33,906 nucleotides of DNA from Candidatus Fimimonas merdipullorum (GTDB lineage Bacteria; Bacillota; Clostridia; Christensenellales; CAG-314): the NCBI GenBank assembly GCA_018713905.1, contig DVOC01000018.1, forward strand, positions 1-33,906. Direction: 5' to 3'. Under the pieces are notes generated by a model, which worked only from the letters and a program-made list of their open reading frames with translations, had not been told where the DNA came from and did no database searches. Positions 15,625 to 23,294 of the stretch are shown in pieces. The stretch's first letter is position 1, and the number at the start of each line of letters is the position of its first letter. A program made the translations under genes and the position numbers.

Positions 15625-16701
15625 TCAGTTTTTGACTTCGCCGCTGACTACGCAGGTCACGCCCTTTTCCGTCACCTCGTACCGCGTGTCGGAAATGGGG
15701 AAAAACGCCTTTTTCGTCGCTGCGTCCAGCGCCTCGACGCACAGCTTTTCCCTGACGGCGTCTATGCTTGCGGGCACGCGCTCGACAAGCTGTTCGTAAA
15801 AGGTGACGGTATGCACTTTTACGTTGAACGCCAGCGTATTAGTTGTTACCGTGTACCTGAATTTTTCAAACGGTGGCTGTTTTCCGTAACGTTTTCCAAA
15901 CAGCTCCACGAAATTGCAGGTAAACGTCCTGCCGCTGTCCACAGCCTTTTCCACACTGCCGTAAAAGGGTACGAAGGCGGAAACGGACAGCCGCATGGTC
16001 ACTTCGGCAACGGCGTACACCTGCTCGACAGAGCCGTCGGAAAAGGTGCGCAACCCGTAAACCAGCACGTCGCCTTTTTTTACCCTATCCCCCGCCGACA
16101 CCGCCGCCGTGCCCTGCTGACACACTATGCGGGTGACAATGCCGTCGAAGTTTGCCGTCACGTCCCTGCGGACGTGCATATCAACGGGTGGCTGCGCATT
16201 CTGCCTGCGGTATGCCGAAACGTACAACACGCTGCCTCGTCGCTGCACCGACACGTACGCCGCGTCCAGCGTGTTTGCAACGTAGTTTTCCGCCTTGTCG
16301 GAGGAAAAGCCGTACAGCAGTCTGCCCTCGCCGAGAGCGCAGCCGTCAAGAGCGCTTTTTACCTCCCGAGCGGAATAGTCGCCGTACACTTCCACTTTGA
16401 AACACACGTTGGACAAAAGCAGCACAGCCGCCGCAGTCACAGCCAGAAACACCGGCAACAAAAAATGTCTGCGCATAAATATGCCCAGCGCATAGGCGCC
16501 GCACGGTGATGTTTCCACCACATTATAGCACCTTTTGCGTAGAAAATCAACAGCCTGCTCGAAACAGCGCGACGGCAGCATGACGCTGCACCGCCCGCCC
16601 TGCTTGCGCACGCCGTAAAGGGGACACATCGCCGAAAGAGCGTTTATTGCACCGTTGAGATGGGCGCCCTCGAACACTATACGTACGTTGCGCTTAAACA
16701 T
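15625..16701 (-). CDS. yqfD: sporulation protein YqfD
   Basis: YqfD is a membrane protein of sigma-E-dependent sporulation genes; its molecular role is not well known. The 358-residue product has a first soluble domain, one transmembrane helix (about 78-100, HFLLPVFLAVTAAAVLLL), and a long outside domain. That domain carries the family segment FDGIVTRIVCQQGTA followed by GDRVKKGDVLVYG (about 190-220), a pattern resembling a lipoyl/biotinyl hammerhead. Its ATG overlaps the yqfC stop by 8 nt. Confidence 0.88.
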   Translation of the reverse strand: MFKRNVRIVFEGAHLNGAINALSAMCPLYGVRKQGGRCSVMLPSRCFEQAVDFLRKRCYNVVETSPCGAYALGIFMRRHFLLPVFLAVTAAAVLLLSNVCFKVEVYGDYSAREVKSALDGCALGEGRLLYGFSSDKAENYVANTLDAAYVSVQRRGSVLYVSAYRRQNAQPPVDMHVRRDVTANFDGIVTRIVCQQGTAAVSAGDRVKKGDVLVYGLRTFSDGSVEQVYAVAEVTMRLSVSAFVPFYGSVEKAVDSGRTFTCNFVELFGKRYGKQPPFEKFRYTVTTNTLAFNVKVHTVTFYEQLVERVPASIDAVREKLCVEALDAATKKAFFPISDTRYEVTEKGVTCVVSGEVKN

Positions 16702-16963
16702 CGCAGATCTCCACGCTCTTTATTTTGCCCGTCACTACGGCGCATTTGCCGTCTATGCATTTCAGGCACAGTCCGCTGCCCCGTATTTCCAGCACGCCCC
16801 TGCCCCAGCACAGGCGCACGCTGCTTTGCGTGTAGCCCACTACGCCGCCGTGACCTTCCGCCACAGCCGTTTTTTCGTCGAACACGCCGTATTTGCGGCC
16901 GGAAGACAGTTCCATGCCGCAGAGGGCGGATATACATTGCAAAAAGGAATCGTTCATACCCAT
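16694..16963 (-). CDS. yqfC: sporulation protein YqfC (YabP/YqfC family)
   Basis: A short all-beta protein of about 89 residues ending GKIKSVEICDV, with the family-like region GGVVGYTQSSVRLCWGRG. The partner gene yqfD follows with an 8-nt overlap, which supports the call. The start is uncertain. ATG 16963 and ATG 16957 have no clear ribosome binding site, and TTG 16984 has AGGG too close. CATATAAT (16963-16970) just before the ATG resembles a -10 box (sigma-A, or 7 of 8 to the sigma-E CATACAAT form), but no -35 fits. It begins about 30 nt after csoR, so read-through from the copper operon is possible. Confidence 0.75.
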   Translation of the reverse strand: MGMNDSFLQCISALCGMELSSGRKYGVFDEKTAVAEGHGGVVGYTQSSVRLCWGRGVLEIRGSGLCLKCIDGKCAVVTGKIKSVEICDV

Positions 16964-16994
16964 ATTATATGACGGTACGAACAATTCCCTGCAC

Positions 16995-17249
16995 TTAAAT
17001 AAGCTTGTCTATAAGGTCGTTTATCTCCTGCAGCTTTTCCTGCGATTCGCCCGTGGCTTTTGCCACGCAATGGAAAAGGTGGGCTTTGATGACGGCTTTA
17101 TTTGCCTTGTCCAAAATGGCGCGGCTTGCCAAAATCTGATTGGACACATCCATACAGTAGCGGTCTTCCTCCACCATTTTTATTATGCCGTCCAGCTGAC
17201 CTCTTGCCGTGCGCAGCATACGCACTATCTGCTTTTTGTCCCCCTGCAT
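16995..17249 (-). CDS. csoR: copper-sensing repressor CsoR
   Basis: CsoR tetramers bind operator DNA and release it on Cu(I) binding. The 84-residue helical product carries the Cys-His-Cys site: RYCMDVSNQI (Cys about 33), then HLFHC (His about 58, Cys about 62), with the normal spacing. ATG 17249 follows the copA stop by 2 nt. Its ribosome binding site, GAGG, lies within the last copA codons, so it is the last gene of the copper operon. The likely target is the palindrome at 19782-19798. Confidence 0.92.
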   Translation of the reverse strand: MQGDKKQIVRMLRTARGQLDGIIKMVEEDRYCMDVSNQILASRAILDKANKAVIKAHLFHCVAKATGESQEKLQEINDLIDKLI

Positions 17250-17251
17250 GG

Positions 17252-17464
17252 CTATTGCCTCGTCACCTTGGTAACCTTGTAGTCCTGCGCTTCCACGGCG
17301 GCGGCAAGAGCCTCGCCCAAGTCGCCATTGCAGCTTACCACGGCGTTTTTGTTTTCCAGACTTACCTCGACGGAGGTAACTCCCTCCACGCTTTTGAGCG
17401 CTTTTTCCACGCGGGCGGTGCAATGTCCGCACATCATTCCTTCGATGTCCAATGTTATTTTCAT
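17252..17464 (-). CDS. CopZ-like copper chaperone from an internal start within copA
   Basis: Inside copA, in the same frame, AGGAGG (17470-17475) lies 5 nt before ATG 17464, an ideal initiation site. Translation from there gives exactly 70 residues, MKITLDIEGMMCGHC onward, ending with the copA stop. That is the size and layout of free CopZ chaperones, with the MxCxxC copper site. What is seen is the site and the frame. That both the fused and the free form are made is inference. Alternatively, the site is a relic of a former separate copZ gene whose upstream stop was lost. Confidence 0.6.
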   Translation of the reverse strand: MKITLDIEGMMCGHCTARVEKALKSVEGVTSVEVSLENKNAVVSCNGDLGEALAAAVEAQDYKVTKVTRQ

Positions 17465-19768
17465 ATTTTCCTCCTTAGGTTTTGTTTCGCATACGGCGGG
17501 ACAGGCACACGCCGCCTGCGGAGTTTTCAGCTTGAAAGGCTTGAACAGATTGAGCCGCAGCGCGTTTGTTACCACGAACAGGCTGGAAAGGCTCATTGCG
17601 GCGGCGGCTATCATGGGGTTGAGTTTCAGCGCAAGAGGCGTCAGATACAACACGCCGGCAGCCAAAGGTATTCCCAGCGAATTGTAGAAAAACGCCCAGA
17701 ACAGATTCTGCTTTATGTTGCGCAGCGTTTTTCTGCCCAGCATAAGGGCGGTGGGCACGTCGTTGAGATCGTTTTTGAGCAGTATCACGTCGGCGCTGTC
17801 CACCGCAATGTCCGAGCCTGCCGCCACGGCAAAGCCTACGTCGGCGCGCGTCAGGGCGGGTGCGTCGTTTATGCCGTCCCCCACCATGGCGGTGACCTGA
17901 CTTTGCATAAGCTGCGAAACTATCTGCTCCTTCTGCTCGGGCAGCACCTGCGCATAGTAGGTGTCTATGCCTACCTCGGCGCACACGGCACGGGCGGACA
18001 GTTCGTTGTCCCCCGTAAGCAGCACGGTTTTTACCCCCATTTCGTGCAGCCGTGCCACCGCCTGAGCGGAAGTGGGCTTTATTTCGTCCCCCACGCCCAC
18101 TATGCCCATAAAGCCGCCGTTTTCCGAAACTATGAGGCAGGTGTAAGCCTTGGAACAGTAGGCGTCGTACATATTTTTGTAAAGTTCGGCGCCGACGCCC
18201 TCCCTTTCCATAAGTTTTTCGTTGCCTATGCAGTAGGTTTTGTCCCCTATCTGCGCCGAAACGCCCAGCCCCGGCAAAGTGACGAAGCTGTCGGGCAGCT
18301 CTGTTTCTATCTGCATTTGCCGAGCATATTCCACCACCGCTTTGCCCAGAGGATGTTCGCTTTGCTTTTCTATGCCGGCAATTACCGCAAAGAAACGGCG
18401 CTCATCGACGGTTGTGAAAAATTCCTTCACCTGCGGATTGCCTGCGGTGACGGTGCCCGTTTTGTCCAGCACCACCTGCTTTACCGAAGCCAGCCTTTCC
18501 AGCACCTCGCCGCTTTTGACAAGTATGCCGTTTTCCGCTCCTTTGCCGGTAGCCACCATTATCGCCACGGGCGTGGCAAGCCCCAGCGCGCAGGGACAGG
18601 AAATGACCAGCACGGAAATGGCAAAGCCCAATGCGTCGGAAAAGCTGCCGGCAACCGCCCACCACGCTATTAGCGTCACGAGGGAAATTGCCAACACCAC
18701 AGGCACGAATATGCCGGATATTTTGTCGGCAAGGCGCTGAACGGGCGCTTTTGAGGAGCCTGCCTCCTCTACCAACGCTATTATCTGCGACAGCACGCTT
18801 TCGCCGCCCACGCCCGTTATTCTTACCTTGACGAAGCCGCCCTCGTTGACGGTGCCGCCCACCACCTTTTCTCCGACGGTTTTTTCCACGGGCAGACTTT
18901 CGCCGCTTATGGCGCTTTCGTTGGCAAAGCAGCTGCCGAAAATAATTTCACCGTCGGCGGGGAAAGACATACCGCTTTTTACGGCGACCACGTCACCCTT
19001 TACCAGCGTTTTGCTGTCCACTTCCCTTTCTTCGTCGCCCCGCAAAAGTATCGCCTTGTTGGGGACGAGTTTTTTAAGCTTGTTGAGCGCGTCTCCCGTT
19101 TTGAGCTTGGAACGTCCCTCGAAGTACTTGCCCAGATCCACCAGCGCAAGTATCATGGCGGAAGACTCGAAGTACAGTTCGTGGTGGAATTTTTCCACCG
19201 TAGCCACGTCGCCGCGCCCCAAGGCGGAGCTTACGATGAACATGGTGACTATGCCGTACAACGCTCCCGCAAAGGAGCCTACGGCAATGAGGCTGTCCAT
19301 GTTGGGCGCGCGTTGAAACAGACGCTTGAAGCCTACGATAAAATAACTGCGGTTGACGTACCACACGGGCAAACACAGCAAAAACTGCACGAGCGCAAAG
19401 GACAGCGCATTTTGCGTGCCGCTCAAAAAGGATGGGAGAGGCAGATTTATCATATGCCCCATAGCCACGTACATAAGCAGCACACACGTTATGAGGGAAA
19501 ACAGCAGACGGAACAGCGTCACCCCGTCCTGTTGCTTTTTGACGGCAGGCTTTGTTTCCCCCGCAACGGAAGCCCCGTAGCCGCTTTTTTCCACGGCGGC
19601 AATTATGCTTTGCGGAGAAAGAACCTTGTCGTCGTAGGACACCTTCATGCTGTTGGTAAGCAGACTGACCTCCGCCTTCTGCACGCCTTGCAGCTTTTGC
19701 ACCGCTTTTTCCACATGGGAAGAACATGCCGCGCACGTCATTCCCGTAACGTTGAATTTCTGAACCAT
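17252..19768 (-). CDS. copA: Cu(I)-exporting P1B-type ATPase with N- and C-terminal HMA domains
   Basis: CopA pumps cytoplasmic Cu(I) outward at the cost of ATP. In the 838-residue product the N-terminal HMA domain has GMTCAAC (Cys12, Cys15). The actuator has SGES (about 288), the metal-binding helix CPC (391-393), and phosphorylation Asp435 lies in DKTGT. The EHPLG segment and GDGIND follow. The core ends ALRLNLFK. Then come a short cysteine-containing linker (CACPAVC) and a complete second HMA domain with GMMCGHC. ATG 19768 is preceded by AAGGAG; five upstream codons in frame lack a site. The C-terminal HMA can probably also be translated alone from ATG 17464 (see the separate entry). Confidence 0.95.
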   Translation of the reverse strand: MVQKFNVTGMTCAACSSHVEKAVQKLQGVQKAEVSLLTNSMKVSYDDKVLSPQSIIAAVEKSGYGASVAGETKPAVKKQQDGVTLFRLLFSLITCVLLMYVAMGHMINLPLPSFLSGTQNALSFALVQFLLCLPVWYVNRSYFIVGFKRLFQRAPNMDSLIAVGSFAGALYGIVTMFIVSSALGRGDVATVEKFHHELYFESSAMILALVDLGKYFEGRSKLKTGDALNKLKKLVPNKAILLRGDEEREVDSKTLVKGDVVAVKSGMSFPADGEIIFGSCFANESAISGESLPVEKTVGEKVVGGTVNEGGFVKVRITGVGGESVLSQIIALVEEAGSSKAPVQRLADKISGIFVPVVLAISLVTLIAWWAVAGSFSDALGFAISVLVISCPCALGLATPVAIMVATGKGAENGILVKSGEVLERLASVKQVVLDKTGTVTAGNPQVKEFFTTVDERRFFAVIAGIEKQSEHPLGKAVVEYARQMQIETELPDSFVTLPGLGVSAQIGDKTYCIGNEKLMEREGVGAELYKNMYDAYCSKAYTCLIVSENGGFMGIVGVGDEIKPTSAQAVARLHEMGVKTVLLTGDNELSARAVCAEVGIDTYYAQVLPEQKEQIVSQLMQSQVTAMVGDGINDAPALTRADVGFAVAAGSDIAVDSADVILLKNDLNDVPTALMLGRKTLRNIKQNLFWAFFYNSLGIPLAAGVLYLTPLALKLNPMIAAAAMSLSSLFVVTNALRLNLFKPFKLKTPQAACACPAVCETKPKEENMKITLDIEGMMCGHCTARVEKALKSVEGVTSVEVSLENKNAVVSCNGDLGEALAAAVEAQDYKVTKVTRQ
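17470..17475 (-). promoter_or_regulatory. internal ribosome binding site before the copZ-like module
   Basis: A perfect AGGAGG on the minus strand, separated from ATG 17464 by AAAAT. The local codons read Lys-Glu-Glu-Asn-Met, where other synonymous codons were available, so the match is not forced by the protein. Confidence 0.7.
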
Positions 19769-19781
19769 AAAACTCCTTGGC

Positions 19782-19798
19782 ACACCCCCTGGGGGTGT
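19782..19798. promoter_or_regulatory. probable CsoR operator
   Basis: ACACCCCC-T-GGGGGTGT is a perfect 8-bp inverted repeat around one base. G/C tracts of this sort are typical of CsoR sites. It lies at about +3 to +19 relative to the predicted copA transcription start, between the -10 box and the ribosome binding site, well placed to block transcription. Confidence 0.8.
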
Positions 19799-19806
19799 CC
19801 GATACC

Positions 19807-19835
19807 ATTGTACTACCTAAAAGCGGCGTTGTCAA
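19807..19835 (-). promoter_or_regulatory. promoter of the copper operon
   Basis: A perfect TTGACA (19830-19835) and TACAAT (19807-19812) with a 17-bp spacer on the minus strand, 39 bp upstream of the copA start codon. Confidence 0.88.
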
Positions 19836-19882
19836 CGCCTTTTTGCAAAAAACACGAAAAATATTTCATATTGGCTGCGTTG

Positions 19883-19968
19883 ACGTTGTGCCGACAGCGG
19901 CAAAAGGGTGTCTGCACTAAATGCGTGAAAGACAAGACGTTGACTGCGCGTACGTTGCGCCGACAGCG
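19883..19968. repeat. tandem imperfect repeat, about 69-bp period
   Basis: ACGTTGTGCCGACAGCG (19883-19899) recurs as ACGTTGCGCCGACAGCG (19952-19968), 16 of 17 identical. The flanking TCTGC and AAGA/CGTT blocks also recur in the same order at about the same distance. It is noncoding and lies between the divergent copA and GDPD promoters. Confidence 0.6.
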
Positions 19969-20052
19969 ACGCAGGGCAACTCTGCCGAAGGGCGACAAGA
20001 GCGTTAAATCGCGCGCTCCGCATCAGGCATCGTCGCATACTCCTTACGGACA

Positions 20053-20133
20053 GCCGCCGCAAAAGGAGAAAGAAAGGAAGGAGCAATGCGTAACGGGTAA
20101 AAAAGCACGGTGCTTGCCGCCGCAAAAGGGGAA
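20053..20133. repeat. second tandem imperfect repeat, 63-bp period
   Basis: GCCGCCGCAAAAGGAGAA (20053-20070) recurs as GCCGCCGCAAAAGGGGAA (20116-20133), 17 of 18 identical. It is in the same gene-free region as the repeat at 19883-19968. No gene is seen between 19836 and 20395. Confidence 0.55.
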
Positions 20134-20170
20134 GGGGGTACGATGGGCGAAACCCTTTCAAAAATGCATA

Positions 20171-20199
20171 TTGAAATTTGCTTTTTCCTTTGGTATAAT
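20171..20199 (+). promoter_or_regulatory. promoter of the GDPD gene
   Basis: TTGAAA (20171-20176) and a perfect TATAAT (20194-20199) with a 17-bp spacer. The leader to the ATG is about 190 nt, long for a simple gene, and may hold a regulatory structure. Confidence 0.8.
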
Positions 20200-20395
20200 A
20201 AATTTGCGAGATATTGCCCGTACTCTGCACAAAAGACGCTTTTTCGCCTTTTTGAAGGGGCGCTCCGATTGATGCCGTACGGGCTAAGGCTCAGAACGTC
20301 AAAGCACGTCGGACGGCAAGATTGAAAAATCACGACGGCGCACTTTGTCACAGCGCAGGACAAGCGCAAAGAAAACTAACCCGAGGAGAAACAAA

Positions 20396-21418
20396 ATGGG
20401 AAAGAGAAAATTTAATTGGAAGGTGTTTGTGATAGTTATCGCCTGTATTCTGGCGGTTTACCTGATAATTGCGCTGCTGCCACGCCCTCAAAGCAGAGAG
20501 GACAACCCCTTTGTCGTAGAGGGCAAGCCGCTGCTTATTGCGCACGGCGGAGGAAACAGGGAATTTCCCGACAACACCTTGGAGGCGTGCTACAACGCAT
20601 ACGGCGTAGACAGCCAAGTTATGCTGGAAATGGACGTATCCATAACCAAGGACGGCGTTGTGATAATGTCGCACGACACCACTTTGGACTACCGCACCAA
20701 TGCGAGCGGAGCCATTGCCGACTGGAACTACACCGATTTGTTAGAGCAAAGGGTGGATTTTTCCTATCTCAACAAAATAGAGAACGGCAAGGTAGTTCAG
20801 CAGATAAAATACACCGACTACCAAGGCAGGGAAGTAACTCCTTTGGACGTGCAGTATCCCGACGGGGTAACACCTCGGGACGACAGCGTGTTTTTGGTGA
20901 CGAGGCTGGAAGATGTGCTGCAGGCTTTCCCCGATAACACCGTAAACGTAGAGATAAAGCAGGAGGGGGAAACGGGCATAAAGGCGCTGCACGCCGTGGC
21001 GGAACTGATAGAAAAGTACGACGCCTACGACAGGGTGGTGCTTGCCTCCTTCCACAACGAAATATACAAGGAAATAAAAAAGCTGTACAAGCAGACTCCG
21101 CAGCTGATGTTCTCGCCGGAATACGTGGGGGTGGGCATGCTGTACCTGTCCGGCGCGCTGAAGCTGGACGCCTTGTACGGCCAGCCCGTCACGGTGCTGC
21201 AAATACCGGTAAGCCAGAAGGTGGGGCCGATAACTATAAATCTTGACAAAAAATGGTTTGTGGAAACGGCGCACAAGCATAATATCGCCGTACACTTCTG
21301 GACGATAGACGACGAAAACGAAATGCGTCGCCTTGCCGAGTTGGGCGCAGACGGCATAATGACCAATCTGCCCCACACGCTGAAAGCCGTGTACGACGAC
21401 ATGTATCCGCAAGGCTGA
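20396..21418 (+). CDS. membrane-anchored glycerophosphodiester phosphodiesterase-family protein
   Basis: GDPDs cleave glycerophosphodiesters to sn-glycerol 3-phosphate and an alcohol. The 340-residue product has one N-terminal transmembrane helix (about 11-29) without a cleavage site, then a TIM-barrel domain. Catalytic markers are AHGGG with PDNT (about 52-64), LEMDV with the metal-binding Glu and Asp, and MSHD (about 102). The usual His-Arg pair reads His-Gly, losing an arginine that normally helps bind phosphate. The last strand, HFWTIDDENEMRRLAELGADGIMTN, is typical of the family. ATG 20396 is preceded by GAGGAG. Own promoter and terminator, so monocistronic. The substrate may be lipoteichoic-acid-related or lipid-derived. 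Confidence 0.88.
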   Translation: MGKRKFNWKVFVIVIACILAVYLIIALLPRPQSREDNPFVVEGKPLLIAHGGGNREFPDNTLEACYNAYGVDSQVMLEMDVSITKDGVVIMSHDTTLDYRTNASGAIADWNYTDLLEQRVDFSYLNKIENGKVVQQIKYTDYQGREVTPLDVQYPDGVTPRDDSVFLVTRLEDVLQAFPDNTVNVEIKQEGETGIKALHAVAELIEKYDAYDRVVLASFHNEIYKEIKKLYKQTPQLMFSPEYVGVGMLYLSGALKLDALYGQPVTVLQIPVSQKVGPITINLDKKWFVETAHKHNIAVHFWTIDDENEMRRLAELGADGIMTNLPHTLKAVYDDMYPQG

Positions 21419-21430
21419 ACGTAACTGACA

Positions 21431-21458
21431 AAAAAGGGCGGTTTTGCCGCCCTTTTTT
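21431..21458 (+). terminator. GDPD gene terminator
   Basis: AAAAAGGGCGG-TTTT-CCGCCC type hairpin running into T6, 13 bp after the stop codon. Confidence 0.9.
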
Positions 21459-21679
21459 GCGTGCATAAATAATGTAAAAGCCTGCTCCACCGCCAAAACG
21501 GCGGCATTGAAAGCGTCTTTTGCATTGCTGCGTTATTTACAAATATTGTCACCTAAAACGCTTACCGTTTGCAAAATAGCAGACAAAAACACCTCTTTTC
21601 CGTTGCGTTGAAAATTTGAAAAAATAACTGAAAAAACCGCTTTCAATCAGTTGCCATATTATAAAAAAAGGAATAAAAT

Positions 21680-21706
21680 ATGGAACGTTTGAGAAGTTGG
21701 TTATGA
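21680..21706 (+). CDS. 8-codon leader ORF coupled to the transporter gene
   Basis: ATG 21680, preceded by AAAGGA at about 7-nt spacing, encodes MERLRSWL. It stops at TGA 21704-21706, which overlaps the transporter ATG as ATGA. The transporter start has only a weak GAGAAG of its own, so this mini-ORF could deliver ribosomes to it. Chance cannot be excluded. Confidence 0.45.
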   Translation: MERLRSWL

Positions 21707-22854
21707 CTACGAAAGTAATTGCAAAAAAGCCTGCCGCCACATTGCGCGTAAATGCGGCGGGAAGATTTATAAAGGGGCATATAATGCCCGTGGCAGCGCT
21801 TTTGCTGGCGGCGGTGACGTGTGTTTTCGTACCGCCCGACGGCGAGTACGCCACGTATTTCGACGTAAAGACGCTTGCCACGCTGTTTTGTACGCTGGCG
21901 GTAGTTTCCGCCTACAAAAACATAAGGTTTTTCGAATGGGCGGCGAAAAGGATAGTTTCGGCGTTCGGCACTTTGCGCAGAGTGGTTTTTGCGCTGGTGC
22001 TTATCACGTACGTGGGCTCCATGATACTTGCCAACGACATGGCGCTCATCACCTTTCTGCCCCTCGGTTACGTGGCTTTGGACAGCTGCGGCAGACGGGA
22101 CAAGCTGCCCATAGTTTTCGTCATGCAAAACGTCGCCGCCAACCTCGGCGGCATGCTTACCCCCTTCGGAAATCCGCAGAACCTGTATCTGTACTCCTTT
22201 TACGGACTGCAAATGGCGGAGTTTATGCGGGTGATGGCGCTGCCCTTCGCCGTAGCGTTGGCATTGATCTTGGGGGTGTGCGCATTCGTGAAGGGGGACG
22301 CCGTTTCCCTTGTGGTGCCACGGGACGAAACGCCTTGTGCGTGGCGCTCCGCCCTGTATGCCGCGCTGTTCGTGCTGTCGCTGCTTATTGTGTTCAACGT
22401 GCTGCCGTGGTACGCGTGCACCGCTGTCGTCGTGATTGCGTTGCTGATTTTAGACGGCAAAAGCCTGCTTAAAGTGGATTACGGTCTGCTTATCACCTTT
22501 GCGGCGTTTTTCGTCTTCTCGGGCAACTTGGCAAGGATAGACGCCGTAAGCGCCGCCCTGCGCAGTCTGGTGGAAAAGTCGCCTTTATTGGTGGGCGTGG
22601 GGTGCTGTCAGATAATTTCCAACGTACCCACCGCCGTGCTGCTTTCCAGATTTACGACGGATTACGCCAATTTGCTGGCGGCGGTGAATATCGGCGGGCT
22701 GGGCACGCCCATTGCGTCGCTGGCAAGCCTTATCACCCTTAACGAATTCAAAAAACGCTGCCCCGAACGCTTCGGCAGATATATGGCTACCTTCTTTGCA
22801 GTAAACTTCGGCTTTCTGGCGGTGCTGGTGTGCGTGCAGCTGGCTGTGATGTGA
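21703..22854 (+). CDS. ArsB/NhaD-like (SLC13-type) ion transporter
   Basis: This 383-residue membrane protein has about 10-11 hydrophobic helices. Hallmarks of the ion transporter superfamily are ANDMALITFLPLG (about 108-120), NLGGMLTPFGNPQNL (about 146-160), and the repeat-related ISNVPTAVLLSRF (about 305-317). The substrate could be a dicarboxylate, arsenite or Na+/H+; motifs do not decide. ATG 21703 is chosen over TTG 21697 because of the ATGA overlap with the leader ORF. No partner genes are adjacent and no arsenic regulator is present. Confidence 0.8.
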   Translation: MTTKVIAKKPAATLRVNAAGRFIKGHIMPVAALLLAAVTCVFVPPDGEYATYFDVKTLATLFCTLAVVSAYKNIRFFEWAAKRIVSAFGTLRRVVFALVLITYVGSMILANDMALITFLPLGYVALDSCGRRDKLPIVFVMQNVAANLGGMLTPFGNPQNLYLYSFYGLQMAEFMRVMALPFAVALALILGVCAFVKGDAVSLVVPRDETPCAWRSALYAALFVLSLLIVFNVLPWYACTAVVVIALLILDGKSLLKVDYGLLITFAAFFVFSGNLARIDAVSAALRSLVEKSPLLVGVGCCQIISNVPTAVLLSRFTTDYANLLAAVNIGGLGTPIASLASLITLNEFKKRCPERFGRYMATFFAVNFGFLAVLVCVQLAVM

Positions 22855-22892
22855 AAGCGTAACCGAATAAAGGCGCACGACGTTTGCGTTTT

Positions 22893-22926
22893 TCAAAAAT
22901 AAACGCTCCGCAAAAATGCGGGGCGT
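22893..22926 (-). terminator. possible terminator for leftward transcription
   Basis: ACGCTCCGC/GCGGGGCGT (22903-22926) forms a 9-bp stem with one G-U pair. On the minus strand it is followed by TTTATTTTT. It may end the GNAT transcript. Confidence 0.5.
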
Positions 22927-22974
22927 ACCACAGGAATCGGACAAATATTTCTAATTAAGCTTTTGCTTGCCACC

Positions 22975-23013
22975 GAGTTCGGCGCCGTGCCGGACTCGAT
23001 TATTTTAGTTTTG
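22975..23013 (+). terminator. possible terminator of the transporter transcript
   Basis: GAGT-T-CGGC/GCCG-G-ACTC (22975-22997) hairpin followed by ATTATTTTAGTTTT on the plus strand. The stem has a central mismatch and the T tract is interrupted. Confidence 0.45.
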
Positions 23014-23294
23014 CGGATATTTCTTCGCTGTTACGGCAGTCTTTGCACCGACGTGACCGTATAAACTCCGCTCTGTGTAAGCGTATTGCGCCCGTGCAAG
23101 AATACCGTGCAAAGGGCGGCTACTTGATAGGCGCGCAGAGAGTTGATTGCGCCGCCGTAGGGTGCGGTATTCGGCCTTTACGCCCAAAGACGCGCGGAAA
23201 AATGCGACTTGGCACATTTCACTTTCCGTTGACCTTTGCTGTCGTGCGCAGAGTGCGGAAGTATGCCGTTTAACCCGCCCGTCAAAAAGCGCGT

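Larger units (their letters stand above)
22855..23294. other. intergenic between convergent genes
   Basis: 440 bp with no credible gene. It holds two hairpins (22893-22926 and 22975-22997, listed separately). A 191-codon minus-strand frame (23005-23580) overlaps the GNAT gene in another frame and looks like a shadow. Confidence 0.45.
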
